A program made the translations under genes and the position numbers. The notes beneath the pieces are model-generated. The model was not told the origin of the DNA. It did no database searches and was given only the letters and a program-made list of their open reading frames with translations. A stretch of DNA of 64,000 nt from CAIWHR01 sp963724975 (GTDB lineage: Bacteria > Pseudomonadota > Gammaproteobacteria > Burkholderiales > Casimicrobiaceae). The stretch covers positions 124,001 to 188,000 of the forward strand of contig CAVRXB010000003.1 of NCBI GenBank assembly GCA_963724975.1. The letters run 5' to 3'. Positions 36,158 to 45,431 of this stretch are shown piece by piece; within the stretch, counting starts at the first letter, position 1; each line of letters opens with the position of its first letter.

Positions 36158-36212
36158 CGCCTGGCGCTCCGGGCATTCAGTCGCGCACGGGCCACCGCCC
36201 TGCCGCTCGCGC

Positions 36213-36482
36213 TCATTGCCCTTCGCCGAAGCAATCGCCGATCAGCGCCACCAGCGCGTCCATCGCCTCACCCTCGTCCGGCCCGTCGGTTTCGAGCGTG
36301 ACCTTCGCCCCCTTGCCCGCCGCCAGCATCATCACGCCCATGATGCTCTTGGCGTTGACCTTGCGGTTGTTGCGCGCCATCGCGACATCGCATTGGTACT
36401 TCGCCGCGAGTTGCGTAAGCTTGGCCGACGCCCGGGCGTGCAGCCCGAGCTTGTTGATGATCTCAACCTCGCGTTGCTGCAT
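36213..36482 (-). CDS. ptsH: HPr phosphocarrier
   Basis: An 89-residue phosphocarrier with phospho-acceptor H15 in LGLHARASAKL and the regulatory site S46 in NAKSIMGVMMLAA, both at canonical positions. The presence of S46 and its context makes control by an HPr kinase plausible, although no hprK is seen in the window. The start at 36482 overlaps the end of the EIIA gene by 20 bases, so translation is coupled. Confidence 0.94.
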   Translation of the reverse strand: MQQREVEIINKLGLHARASAKLTQLAAKYQCDVAMARNNRKVNAKSIMGVMMLAAGKGAKVTLETDGPDEGEAMDALVALIGDCFGEGQ

Positions 36483-36876
36483 AGACCGGATCGACCTCGA
36501 TATGCAGCACGCCATCGCGGGCGCCGGAAATCGCCTTCTTGATGGTCTGCTCCATGCCGCGGGTGCGGTACGTGAAGGCGCGCACCAGCATCGGCAGGTT
36601 GACTCCGGCCACGACCTCGACGCGGCCCGGCTTCGCGAGCTTGGTCGCGAGATTGCACGGGGTGGCGCCGTAGAGGTCGGAGAGGATCAGCACGCCGTTG
36701 CCGGAATCGAGCCGCGTCACGAGCTCGCGTGCGGCGGGGAGGAGGTCGACCGGATCGTCCGTCGCCGAAACCGCCAGCACCTCGAACTGCGGCGGCCGGC
36801 CGCCGAGCACGTGCGTTACGGCGCGCACGAGACTCTCGCCGAGGCTGTCATGGGCAACGATCAGGATGCCGATCAT
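36463..36876 (-). CDS. PTS EIIA component, mannose type
   Basis: A 137-residue EIIA-Man fold protein that accepts phosphate from HPr on H9 (GILIVAHDSLGESL). Other family blocks are GVLILSDLYGATPCNLA and GVNLPMLVRAFTYR. No EIIB or EIIC gene accompanies it, so it is probably a regulatory phosphoprotein rather than part of a sugar transporter. It lies between gshB and ptsH on the same strand, a typical betaproteobacterial order. Confidence 0.9.
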   Translation of the reverse strand: MIGILIVAHDSLGESLVRAVTHVLGGRPPQFEVLAVSATDDPVDLLPAARELVTRLDSGNGVLILSDLYGATPCNLATKLAKPGRVEVVAGVNLPMLVRAFTYRTRGMEQTIKKAISGARDGVLHIEVDPVYAATRG

Positions 36877-36980
36877 TTTTAACCCGTTTAGTGAGCCATT
36901 TCGTGGCGACAGGGGCGTTATGGAAGAACGCGTCGATAATGTTAGCACGCGCTCGCCGCAGCCCGCGGCCTGCGCGCGGG

Positions 36981-37922
36981 CTACGCGCAGACCCGAATCA
37001 GCGCGTCGGCAAACATCCCGCCCACGTCGAAACCGGACTGCTCGGTGATCTCGACGAAGCACGTGGGGCTCGTCACGTTGATCTCGGTGAGATAGTCGCC
37101 GATCACGTCGAGGCCGACAACGAGCAGTCCCTCGGCCCAAAGCTTGGGCCCGAGCGCCGCGGCGATTTCGCGGTCACGCGGCGTCAGCGGCCGGGCAACT
37201 CCGCGGCCGCCGGCGGCGAGATTGCCGCGAGTCTCGCCCGCCTTGGGGATTCGCGCGAGCGCATACGGCGCGGGCTCGCCGGCGATCAGCAGGATGCGCT
37301 TGTCGCCGTCGACGATGGCGGGAATGTAGCGCTGCGCCATCACGGTCCGCGCGCCATCCTGGCTGACGGTCTCGACGATCACATTGCGGTTCGGATCGTC
37401 GTCGCGCACGCGGAAGATCGATGTTCCACCCATCCCGTCGAGCGGCTTGACGATGACGTCCTTGTGCTGATCGATGAAGGCGCCGATCCGTTCGGCATCG
37501 CGCGTGACGAGCGTCGGCGCGATGAACGCGTTGAATTTCGCCACCGCCATCTTCTCGTTGTTGTCGCGGATCGCGCGCGGTCGGTTGAACACGCGGGCGC
37601 CTTCACGCTCCGCTGCTTCGAGGAGGTACGTTGCGTACACGTACTCCATGTCGAACGGCGGATCCTTGCGCATCACAACGGCCGCGAACTCGGTGAGCGA
37701 ACGCTCGTCGGCGGGCGCCGCGGTGTACCAGTCATGAACATCGGCGTGGAGCGACAGCGCGGCGACCCGCGCGCGCGTCATGCCGGCGTGCCAGAACATA
37801 TCGGCGGGCGTCAGCGCGTAAATGCGATGGCCGCGCGCAGACAGCGCCCGCATCATCGCCACACTCGAGTCCTTGTAGGCCTTGAGCTGCGGCAGCGGAT
37901 CGAGAATGAAGGCGAAATCCAT
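36981..37922 (-). CDS. gshB: Glutathione synthase
   Basis: Joins gamma-glutamylcysteine and glycine using ATP. The 313-residue ATP-grasp enzyme has the opening FILDPLPQLKAYKDSSVAMM, VVMRKDPPFDMEYVYATYLL, VKPLDGMGGTSIF (ATP-grasp Lys and glycine loop), NLAAGGRGVARPLT and the metal-binding end GLDVIGDYLTEINVTSPTCF. ATG 37922 matches the family start; upstream open frame has no homology. A gap of 104 bases separates it from the EIIA gene downstream. Confidence 0.95.
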   Translation of the reverse strand: MDFAFILDPLPQLKAYKDSSVAMMRALSARGHRIYALTPADMFWHAGMTRARVAALSLHADVHDWYTAAPADERSLTEFAAVVMRKDPPFDMEYVYATYLLEAAEREGARVFNRPRAIRDNNEKMAVAKFNAFIAPTLVTRDAERIGAFIDQHKDVIVKPLDGMGGTSIFRVRDDDPNRNVIVETVSQDGARTVMAQRYIPAIVDGDKRILLIAGEPAPYALARIPKAGETRGNLAAGGRGVARPLTPRDREIAAALGPKLWAEGLLVVGLDVIGDYLTEINVTSPTCFVEITEQSGFDVGGMFADALIRVCA

Positions 37923-37969
37923 GCCGGTCGGGCCTGTTTTTCGCGAATGCGCCGGCGCGGCGGCGCCGC

Positions 37970-38791
37970 TTAAAGACCGAGCCAGTCGATCGCCGCGGCG
38001 TCCACGGCGTGATCGGGCGTGACGAATCCCTTGTAGCCGACCGCCCCCAATATCTGCCGGCCCGGCTCCGTCTGGGCGAGCGTGACGAGCGCGCGCTGGA
38101 TGCGCTCCTGCTCGTCCGCGGGAAGCTTCGTCGACACGATGAAGTATTTGATGGGGACCGACCGCGACTTCAGGAATACCTTGCCCCCCTTGTCGGTCCA
38201 CTCCTTGACGACCGCGTTCGCAGCCGTCGCGCCCACATCGGCGAAGCCGTACTCGAGATAGAACGGCACCGCATCCTGATAGCGCGTCGTGAGGATCTTG
38301 ATGTCATTCGAGGGGATGCTTGCGGAGCGCAGCATCGCCCGGACCATCCATGCCGTGATCGAATCGGGGTCGGGTGTAACGAGCCGTTTGCCCTTGACGT
38401 CTGGAAGCGTTTTCGCCGCGTCGTTGCGGTTCACCATCAGCGACACCGTGTACTCGGTGTAGCCGGCGGTCCAGGCAAGCGTCTTGTAGCGGCCCGCCTT
38501 CACCTCCGCGAGCGCTACGTGGGAGGGATGAATGAATGCGAGGTCGTATTCCTGTTTCGCCAGCCCCTCACGGACATCGTTGTACTTCGGGACCAGCACG
38601 ACGCGCACGTTGCGTTTCAGCGCAGCGCCGAGGAACTGTGCGAGGGGCTCGAATTTGTCGCGGATTTCTTTCGGCGTAGCCTGATAGGTGACGCCCTCGG
38701 TCACTGAAAACACGAGATCGGCGGCGGGCAGCGCCCCCGGAAGCAGGGCGAGCGCTGCGACGCACCACAACGACAGACGACACCGCATCAA
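37970..38791 (-). CDS. PhnD-like periplasmic binding protein
   Basis: A 273-residue solute-binding protein of the phosphate/phosphite/phosphonate (PhnD) type, with signal peptide (about 1-23), the YNDVREGLAKQEYDLAFIHPSHVALA signature and a C-terminal GYKGFVTPDHAVDAAAIDWL. No ABC permease or ATPase gene is adjacent, so it may be a sensor or work with a distant transporter. Its start overlaps the stop of the molybdenum hydroxylase gene by four bases, which suggests a functional link and makes the phosphonate assignment uncertain. Confidence 0.8.
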   Translation of the reverse strand: MMRCRLSLWCVAALALLPGALPAADLVFSVTEGVTYQATPKEIRDKFEPLAQFLGAALKRNVRVVLVPKYNDVREGLAKQEYDLAFIHPSHVALAEVKAGRYKTLAWTAGYTEYTVSLMVNRNDAAKTLPDVKGKRLVTPDPDSITAWMVRAMLRSASIPSNDIKILTTRYQDAVPFYLEYGFADVGATAANAVVKEWTDKGGKVFLKSRSVPIKYFIVSTKLPADEQERIQRALVTLAQTEPGRQILGAVGYKGFVTPDHAVDAAAIDWLGL

Positions 38792-41133
38792 CGGGACTCC
38801 TTGTCTTGACTTCTAAGCGCTCGCCAGATTTTCTCCGAAGTGAGCGGCATCTGCATGGCAAGAGCGCGTTCCTGGGCTCCGGCCCGCGCGAGCGCGTCAA
38901 CGACTGCATTGACCACCGCCGGCGTGGCGCCGATCGTTCCCAACTCACCGACGCCTTTTACGCCCATCGGATTGTTGCGGCAAGGGGTCGACTCGTCCAT
39001 CGCGGTCGCGAAGTGGCGGATCATGGCGGTGCGCGGAATGGCATAGTCCATAAAGCTTGCCGTGAGCGCCTGCCCGGTTTCCGGGTCGTACACGAAACGT
39101 TCGCAGAGCGCCTGTCCAATTCCCTGGACGGCGCCGCCCTCGAGCTGGCCGATGACGATCATCGGATTGACGACGTGGCCGACGTCGTTCACCGACCAAT
39201 AGCCGACGATTTCGATGGCGCCGGTGTCAGGATCGATTTCGACTTCGCAGACGTGACATCCGTTCGGCCACGTCGCGTCGGCGACCGAGCTCGTCGATAC
39301 GAGCTCGATGCGCTGCGCCGGCTGCCGTCGCGCGAGTTCGAAGAGGTCGATCCGGCGATCGGTACCCGCGATGGCGAAGATGCCGTCGGCGTACTCGATG
39401 TCCCCGGCGGCTGCCTCGAGCTCAACTGCCGCGAGATCCTGCGCTTTTGCCACCGTCCGCTCGGCCGCGACGCGCACAGCCGATCCGCCGACGAAAAGCG
39501 AACGCGATCCGGCGCTGCCAAAGCCTTGCGCACGATCGGTGTCGCCTTGCACGATGCGTATCTTCTCGATCGGCACGCCGAAAACGTCGACCGCAAGTTG
39601 CGAATACGTTGTCGCGAGTCCCTGTCCCATCGCCTGCGTGGCGGAGACGATTTCGATTCCGCCATCGCCTTCGACGGTGACGGTCACCGTCTCCTCGAAC
39701 ACGTCGGCGCCGGTCCATTCCAGGAAGGCCGCCATCCCGCGCCCGCGCAGGCGCCCGCGGCGTCGGGCGTCGGCCGAACGTACGTCGAATCCGGTCCAAT
39801 CGGATAACCGGAGCGCCTGATCCATCACCGAAGCGAATTGTCCGCTGTCGTAGGTCTTGTCCAGCGGATTTTTGTACGGCATCTGTTCCGGCCGGATCAT
39901 GTTGCGGCGGCGGAGCTCGACTTGATCGATCCCGGTCGCGCGCGCTGCGGCATCCATCAAGCGCTCGATCATGTAGATCGCCTCGGGACGTCCCGCACCC
40001 CGGTACGCTCCGGTCGGCGCGGTATTCGTGAGCACGGCCTCGATGTGGATGTCGACCGTACGGATGTCGTAGATCGACGTCGCCACCCAAGGCCCAATCA
40101 GCAGCTGGATCACGATGCCGCCACCGGTAGCGTAGGCGCCAACGTTGGCGAGCGAATGGACGCGCAACGCGAGGATCCTGCCTTCGTTGTCGAGCGCAAG
40201 TTCCGCCGTGCTCGTGAGGTCGCGTCCGTGCGACGCCGCGAGGAACTCGTCCATCCTCGATGCGCACCATTTGACCGGGCGTCCCAGCGAGCGCGCACAA
40301 AACGCGGTGACGACATCCTCGGGATACAGATTCGTCTTCATCCCGAAGCCGCCGCCGACGTCGCCGACAAGAACGCGCACTCTGTCCTTTGGAATGTCGA
40401 GCACCGCTTCGGACAGTTCGTCGCGCAACCCCGTGGGGGTCTGGCAGCTAACGGTGAGCGTCAGGCGCCCGGTGGCGGCATCGTAGGCCGCGAGTGTGGC
40501 GCGCGGCTCGATCGGGCAAGGGGCAACACGCTGGTTGACGAGGTCGAGTCGCACGATGTGGGCGGCCTTGCGGAAGGCCGCCGCGGTCGCTTTGGCGTCA
40601 CCGTGTCGCAACTCGCACGCGATATTGCCCACCGCTTCTTTCCAGACCGCAGGTGCGCCGGCCGCGAGCGCGTGCGACACGTCTACGACCATCGGCAACG
40701 GATCGTAGCGAACGTCGATCGCCTCGACCGCATCCTGCGCATTCGTCGTTGTTGCGGCGACAACGGCAGCCACCGCCTCGCCAACATGGCGAACCACGTC
40801 GACGGCAAGCGCGTGCCGCGGTGGCGTCGCCGTAGCGGAACCATCCGCGCGGCGGAAGTCGGCCGAAAGCAGCAGCGGTTTCACGCCGGCCGCGACGAGG
40901 TCATCTCCGGTGAGGATCGCGATCACGCCGGGCAGCGCCGCGGCGGCGGCGGTGTCGATGGCGACGATCCGCGCGTGCGGATGGGGTGAGCGGAGAAAGG
41001 CGACGTGCGCTTCGCCGGGGACGTCGACGTCGTCGGCGAAGCGGCCCTTGCCGGTCAAAAGCGCTTCGTCCTCCACGCGGCGTACCGCCTTGCCGCTGCC
41101 AAAGCGCGCAAGTTGCGAAGACGTTCTTGTCAT
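38788..41133 (-). CDS. Molybdenum hydroxylase large subunit (CoxL/XdhB-like), orphan
   Basis: The catalytic subunit of a xanthine dehydrogenase/CO-dehydrogenase-family enzyme that binds the molybdopterin-cytosine cofactor. The 781-residue protein has the N-terminal a/b hammerhead (RRVEDEALLTGKGRFADDV), GDVGGGFGMKTNLYPED, APTGAYRGAGRPEAIYMIERL, TQAMGQGLATTYSQLA and the catalytic Glu E730 in GVGELGTIGA. It has AYRGAGRPE where form I CO dehydrogenase has AYRCSFR, so CO oxidation is not indicated. No iron-sulfur or FAD subunit gene lies beside it in this window. The substrate is unknown. Confidence 0.9.
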   Translation of the reverse strand: MTRTSSQLARFGSGKAVRRVEDEALLTGKGRFADDVDVPGEAHVAFLRSPHPHARIVAIDTAAAAALPGVIAILTGDDLVAAGVKPLLLSADFRRADGSATATPPRHALAVDVVRHVGEAVAAVVAATTTNAQDAVEAIDVRYDPLPMVVDVSHALAAGAPAVWKEAVGNIACELRHGDAKATAAAFRKAAHIVRLDLVNQRVAPCPIEPRATLAAYDAATGRLTLTVSCQTPTGLRDELSEAVLDIPKDRVRVLVGDVGGGFGMKTNLYPEDVVTAFCARSLGRPVKWCASRMDEFLAASHGRDLTSTAELALDNEGRILALRVHSLANVGAYATGGGIVIQLLIGPWVATSIYDIRTVDIHIEAVLTNTAPTGAYRGAGRPEAIYMIERLMDAAARATGIDQVELRRRNMIRPEQMPYKNPLDKTYDSGQFASVMDQALRLSDWTGFDVRSADARRRGRLRGRGMAAFLEWTGADVFEETVTVTVEGDGGIEIVSATQAMGQGLATTYSQLAVDVFGVPIEKIRIVQGDTDRAQGFGSAGSRSLFVGGSAVRVAAERTVAKAQDLAAVELEAAAGDIEYADGIFAIAGTDRRIDLFELARRQPAQRIELVSTSSVADATWPNGCHVCEVEIDPDTGAIEIVGYWSVNDVGHVVNPMIVIGQLEGGAVQGIGQALCERFVYDPETGQALTASFMDYAIPRTAMIRHFATAMDESTPCRNNPMGVKGVGELGTIGATPAVVNAVVDALARAGAQERALAMQMPLTSEKIWRALRSQDKESR

Positions 41134-41219
41134 CGCAGTATATTACCTTGGTGTCTCCGGCATGGCAGTCCGGCAACCGGCGGCATCATCTTGAAGTCAA
41201 AGACTCGGGAGGATATCGT

Positions 41220-42023
41220 ATGAAGCTCATGACGGGACTGGCGGTCTTTCTGGCGGGCCTCGCCACGGCATCCGCCGCCGACATCGAGGCGGGCAAAGCC
41301 AAAGCGGCGGCAGTCTGCGCGGCGTGCCATGGTGCACAAGGGGTCAGCGTCAGCGACGGGATCCCGAATCTTGCCGGGCAGAAGTCGCGCTACATCGAGA
41401 CGCAGCTCAATGCGCTGAAGGACGGCAGCCGCAAGAATGCGATCATGAACGCGATCGCGGCGCAGCTTTCCGCAGAGGACATCGCCAACGTCGCCGCGCA
41501 TTTTGCCGCGCAGCAGGGCGCGAGCGCGGGCACCGCGAAATCGGAGCTCCTGCCCAATGTCGCCAAATCCGGCGTGCGCTTCCCGGAGAACTACAAGACG
41601 ACATTTACGAAATACCATACGGCTAATCTCGCCGCGACGAAGCAGGTGCGCTACTTCTACGCGAACGACGTTGCGCTGCAGGCCGCGAAAGCAGGCAAAT
41701 CGCTGCCCGACGGGGCGGTGCTCCTTATCGAGTTCTATTCTGCCAAGCAGGACGCCGACAAGAAGCCCGTCATGGGCAACGATGGGTTCTTTGTCCCCGA
41801 CCAGCTCGTCAGCTTCTCGGCCATGGAGCGCGAGGCCGGCTGGGGCAAGGACATCCCCGACATGCTGCGCAACGAGGAATGGAACTACGCCGTCTTCACG
41901 AGCGCGAAGGAGCCGCGGCCCGGAATCAACCAGGCCGAATGCCTCGCTTGCCACAAGCCGCTCGAAAAGGCGAGCTACACGTTCACGCTGAAGGAGCTCA
42001 CCGCCGCCGCCAAGACGCGCTAG
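41220..42023 (+). CDS. Cytochrome c - cytochrome P460 fusion
   Basis: A 267-residue periplasmic protein with a signal peptide (1-20), an N-terminal class I cytochrome c domain (CAACH at 33-37; NLAGQKSRYIETQLNALKDGSR; axial Met expected in IMNAIAAQLS) and a C-terminal cytochrome P460 domain (RFPENYKTTFTKYHT, VLLIEFYSAKQD, CLACH at 241-245). P460 enzymes oxidise hydroxylamine or detoxify nitric oxide using a cross-linked heme; here the cytochrome c would carry electrons within the same chain. It stands alone, divergent from the Mo hydroxylase gene and convergent with livF. Confidence 0.85.
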   Translation: MKLMTGLAVFLAGLATASAADIEAGKAKAAAVCAACHGAQGVSVSDGIPNLAGQKSRYIETQLNALKDGSRKNAIMNAIAAQLSAEDIANVAAHFAAQQGASAGTAKSELLPNVAKSGVRFPENYKTTFTKYHTANLAATKQVRYFYANDVALQAAKAGKSLPDGAVLLIEFYSAKQDADKKPVMGNDGFFVPDQLVSFSAMEREAGWGKDIPDMLRNEEWNYAVFTSAKEPRPGINQAECLACHKPLEKASYTFTLKELTAAAKTR

Positions 42024-42039
42024 GGACTGGGAACGTGCC

Positions 42040-42759
42040 CTAGATCTCCGCGCCGGGCGCGCCCAGGTACGCGCGGCGAAGCGCCGGATCGGCAAGCAGC
42101 GTCTCGCGGTCACCTTCCATCACGATACGGCCCTCTTCGAGCACGAACGCGCGCGTCGCGACCTCGAGTGCGCGCGCGACATTCTGCTCGACCATCAGGA
42201 TCGTGACTCCCTGCGTGTGTATCGCGCGAATGAGAGCAAACATCTCGGCGACGATCAGCGGAGAGAGGCCGAGCGACGGCTCGTCGAGCAGGAGCAGGCG
42301 CGGCCGCGCCATCAGTGCGCGCGCAATCGCCACCATCTGCTGCTGGCCCCCTGAAAGTGCGCCCGCGGGTACGTCGAGCCGCGCCGACAGCGCCGGGAAG
42401 AGCTCGCACATCCGCGCGATCGACGCTTTTCGCTCTCGCCGCGCGGCGTCGACGAGGCTGCCGATTTCGAGATTTTCGCGCACCGACATCCGCGTGAAGA
42501 GCCGGCGCCCCTCGGGCACGACGGCGATCCCGGCAGCGATGAAACGATGGGCCGGCAGCGTCGCGAGATCGACGCCATCGAACGCGAGCGTGCCGGACGT
42601 GACCGGAAGCAGGCCCGCAATCGCATTGATCAGCGTGCTCTTGCCTGCGCCGTTCGGGCCGACCACACAAACAAGCTCGCCCTCGGACACCGAAAGCGTA
42701 ACCCCGTCGAGCGCGCGGGCTTGACCATAGGCGACTGCGACATCTTTCGCTTCAAGCAT
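42040..42759 (-). CDS. livF: ABC transporter ATPase, LivF type
   Basis: A 239-residue ATPase of a branched-chain amino acid (Liv) class importer. It has Walker A GPNGAGKSTL, LivF-specific RRLFTRMSVRENLEIGS, signature LSGGQQQMVAIARALM, Walker B LLLLDEPSLGLSP and the switch His region MVEQNVARALEVA. It overlaps livG by eight bases and is the last gene of the VOC-SBP-livHMGF operon. Transported compound is inferred from context to be an aromatic or amino acid. Confidence 0.92.
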   Translation of the reverse strand: MLEAKDVAVAYGQARALDGVTLSVSEGELVCVVGPNGAGKSTLINAIAGLLPVTSGTLAFDGVDLATLPAHRFIAAGIAVVPEGRRLFTRMSVRENLEIGSLVDAARRERKASIARMCELFPALSARLDVPAGALSGGQQQMVAIARALMARPRLLLLDEPSLGLSPLIVAEMFALIRAIHTQGVTILMVEQNVARALEVATRAFVLEEGRIVMEGDRETLLADPALRRAYLGAPGAEI

Positions 42760-43516
42760 GCGCCGGCGCTCCGAGATACGCGGTGACGACGGCGGGATCG
42801 CCCATCACCGCGGCCGGCGCGCCGGCGGCGATCACGTCGCCATGATTCAGCACGACGATGCGGTCGGCAAGCGCAATCACGACACGCATCACGTGCTCGA
42901 CGAGCACGATCGTCGCGCCTTGTGCGCGGATGTCGCGGATCAACTCGACCGCGCTGTCGATCTCGGCTGGATTGAGGCCGGAGAGGACCTCGTCCAGCAG
43001 CACGAGCTGCGGACGAAAGGCGAGCGCGCGCGCAAGCTCGAGGAACTTGCGCTGGTGCAAATTGAGCTCGTCAGGAAGCGCATCCGCTTTGCGCGCGAGC
43101 CGCGCGAACTCGAGCCAGCGCGTTGCCTCCCGTTCCGCCGCAGCGCGCGCAAGCGTGGCGCCGCCGAACATCGCTGCGAGCGTGACATTTTCGCGAACAG
43201 TGAGCTCGCGAAACGGCCGCGGGATCTGATAGGTGCGGGCGATGCCGGCGCGGGCGATGCGGTGCGCGGGAATGCCGGCAATCTCGCGGCCGCGAAACAC
43301 GATGCGCCCCGAATCGGGTTTGAAATGACCGCTCACGACGTTGATCAGCGTCGACTTGCCTGAACCGTTGGGCCCGAGGAGTCCCAGCACCTCGCCTGCA
43401 CGCACCTCGAGGGACACGTTGCGCAATGCCTGCACGCCTTCGAACGCCTTGCAGAGGCCTTCGATCACGAGAAGCGGCGGAGCGCCGGCAGGTTCGGACG
43501 TCGCTTCCACCGGCAC
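42752..43516 (-). CDS. livG: ABC transporter ATPase, LivG type
   Basis: The second ATPase of the importer, about 254 residues: Walker A GPNGSGKSTL, LivG block RTYQIPRPFRELTVRENVTLA, NLHQRKFLELARALAFRPQL in place of the usual LSGGQ signature (NLHQRKF), Walker B LVLLDEVLSGLNP and LVEHVMRVV. The altered signature is common in LivG. Start is GTG 43516 or GTG 43510; both lie within the end of livM. The open frame runs much further upstream but without homology. Confidence 0.9.
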   Translation of the reverse strand: MPVEATSEPAGAPPLLVIEGLCKAFEGVQALRNVSLEVRAGEVLGLLGPNGSGKSTLINVVSGHFKPDSGRIVFRGREIAGIPAHRIARAGIARTYQIPRPFRELTVRENVTLAAMFGGATLARAAAEREATRWLEFARLARKADALPDELNLHQRKFLELARALAFRPQLVLLDEVLSGLNPAEIDSAVELIRDIRAQGATIVLVEHVMRVVIALADRIVVLNHGDVIAAGAPAAVMGDPAVVTAYLGAPAHA

Positions 43517-44508
43517 CGTTCCGCTGCGAATGGCGACCCGACGGCGGGTGCGCCACGCACGTCCACAGCAGAGGTCATGACCTTCTTGCGACCGCGCCAC
43601 CGGCCGAGGAGACCCTGCGGCATGAACAGGATCACGAGGATCAGCACGACGCCGACCACGGCCTTGCCTGCGATCGCGTAGTCGCTCGCGGTGAACGCAT
43701 ACATGAGCGCGGTAATCACGGTTGCGCCGATCGCGGGACCCGCCCAGTGCCGCGTGCCGCCGAGGATGCTCATCAGCACGACGGTCAGCGGCACCGTGAT
43801 CGAGAACGTCTCGCCGACCGTCACGTAGGACACAAAGAGCGCATGGATCCCGCCCGCGACGCCGGCGAGCGCGCACGACAACGCGAACGCGGCGAGCTTG
43901 AACCGGTAGGTCGGTACGCCCATCACTTCGGCGACGTCCTCGTCGTCGTGGATCGCGAAGAGACCGCGGCCAAGTCGCGCGCGCCGAACGAGATACGCGA
44001 TCGACAGCGTCGCCAGGGCCAGCGCGAGCGCCAGCAGATAGAACATCGACGACACGCTGGGCCCGAGCTTTGGCAGCGGCACGGCGCTGAGATAAACACC
44101 GGGACCGCCATCGATCGGCGTATTGAGGATGATCGTTGCCAGCACGAACGTGACTGCGAGCGTGAGCAACGCGAAGAGCTCGCCGCGCACTCGGCGTACC
44201 CGAAAGACGACGAGCCCGATGCAAAGCGCGAGCGCCGCGGCGCTCGCCCCCGCCGCCGGAAGCGTCCAGAGGAACGGCATGTCGTAGCGCGCGGCGAGCG
44301 TCGCCGTCGTGTAAACGCCCGCGCCGAAAAATGCGCCGTGACCGAACGAGATGTATCCCGAGTAGCCTGACAGGATGTTCCACGACGTGGCGAGCACGAT
44401 CCAGTGGAAGATCAGATAGAGAAACGATTCGTAGAACGCGGGCAGCCCGAGGAAGGGCACGACGGCGAGCGCCGTGGCGACTCCCGCCAGCGCAGCGATG
44501 ACCCTCAC
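43465..44508 (-). CDS. livM: ABC transporter permease, LivM type
   Basis: A 347-residue permease with about nine or ten membrane segments and the LivM pattern NILSGYSGYISFGHGAFFGAGVY, ALLTLAVTFVLATIIL, GRGLFAIHDDEDVAEVMGV and AGVAGGIHALF. The EAA-like contact region to the ATPases is GLFAIHDDEDVAEVMG. GTG 44508 overlaps the livH stop by four bases (GTGA), which supports coupled translation. The C-terminal ~35 residues after LLGRWRGRKK overlap livG. Confidence 0.9.
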   Translation of the reverse strand: MRVIAALAGVATALAVVPFLGLPAFYESFLYLIFHWIVLATSWNILSGYSGYISFGHGAFFGAGVYTTATLAARYDMPFLWTLPAAGASAAALALCIGLVVFRVRRVRGELFALLTLAVTFVLATIILNTPIDGGPGVYLSAVPLPKLGPSVSSMFYLLALALALATLSIAYLVRRARLGRGLFAIHDDEDVAEVMGVPTYRFKLAAFALSCALAGVAGGIHALFVSYVTVGETFSITVPLTVVLMSILGGTRHWAGPAIGATVITALMYAFTASDYAIAGKAVVGVVLILVILFMPQGLLGRWRGRKKVMTSAVDVRGAPAVGSPFAAERCRWKRRPNLPALRRFS

Positions 44509-45361
44509 GCTTTTCCGGGGCGCGCGATCAGAAGCAGAATGAGGAGCGAGAACGAGACGACCGGCGCCCACGAAGGCGCGGTCACTGCCATCGTCACAGC
44601 TTCGCTCACGCCGATCACGATACCCGCCACGAGCGGTCCGAGCGCGCGTCCGGGCCCGCCCATCATTACGACTGCAAAGATGACGCCGATCCAGGCATAA
44701 ATCTGCGCGGGTGCGAGTGTCTGCGACAGCGCAAGGCAAAGCCCCGCCGCGCCGGCGAGCGCCGCGGAAGCGCCGGACACGAGATAGGCGAGACGGCGCT
44801 CATCGACGCCGAACGCCGCCGCGATCGGCGCGTCCTCGGCCGCCGCGCGCATCGCACGACCGATGTCGGTGTAGCGCAACGCGACCACGCGCCGAGTGAC
44901 AGCGCGATGGCGATCCCCAGCGTCAGGAGTTCAGGCAGCGGTACAACAAGCGTTCCGACGCGAAGATTTACGTTGGCGTAACCGGACTCGAGGCGGCGAA
45001 AATCCGCGGTCCAGACGGACTGGATGACGGTCTCCACGATGACCGTAAAACCGAATGTCACCAGCAGCGAGTTGAGCGGGCTCACGCGAAAACGCGCGAA
45101 CAGCCACTGCATCGCGACGCCCAGGGCGAAAAATCCGGGAACGATGACGACGAGCGTTACGAGCGGGTCCAGCCCGCCGACGGTCGCGACATGATAGGTG
45201 AGATACGCGCCGAGGAACGCGAGCGCGAAATGCGCGAGGTTGATCTGCCCGAGCAGGCCCCAGGTGAGACTCAAGCCAAGTCCGAGCAGGCCATACAACG
45301 CGCCGATGAATACGCCCGAGAGGACGGCCTGCCCGAATAGCGTCGCCCCGGGCAGGTTCAT
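44505..45361 (-). pseudogene. livH: ABC transporter permease, LivH type, with one frameshift
   Basis: The LivH permease is split between two frames. The first (from ATG 45361) covers LSGVFIGALYGLLGLGLSLTWG to TLGIAIALSLG; the second, from about 44889, continues ALRYTDIGRAMRAAAEDAPIAAAFGV, LAGAAGLCLAL and GPLVAGIVIGVSEAVTM. The join at about 44888-44893 (near GGCGCGTGG) is explained by one missing base; the repaired length of 285 residues is normal for LivH. All partner genes are intact, so a sequence error is likely and the transporter is probably functional. Confidence 0.85.
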
Positions 45362-45431
45362 CGGTCAGGATGTCGCAAATCTGCTGTGGGGCCGATCTGC
45401 GCGACGATTTTCGACAGCCTGGCAGGGCACG

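Noticed and set aside
38788..41133. Aerobic CO dehydrogenase (form I CoxL)
   Set aside because: The form I active-site loop AYRCSFR is absent (AYRGAGRPE instead), and the small and medium subunit genes are not present.
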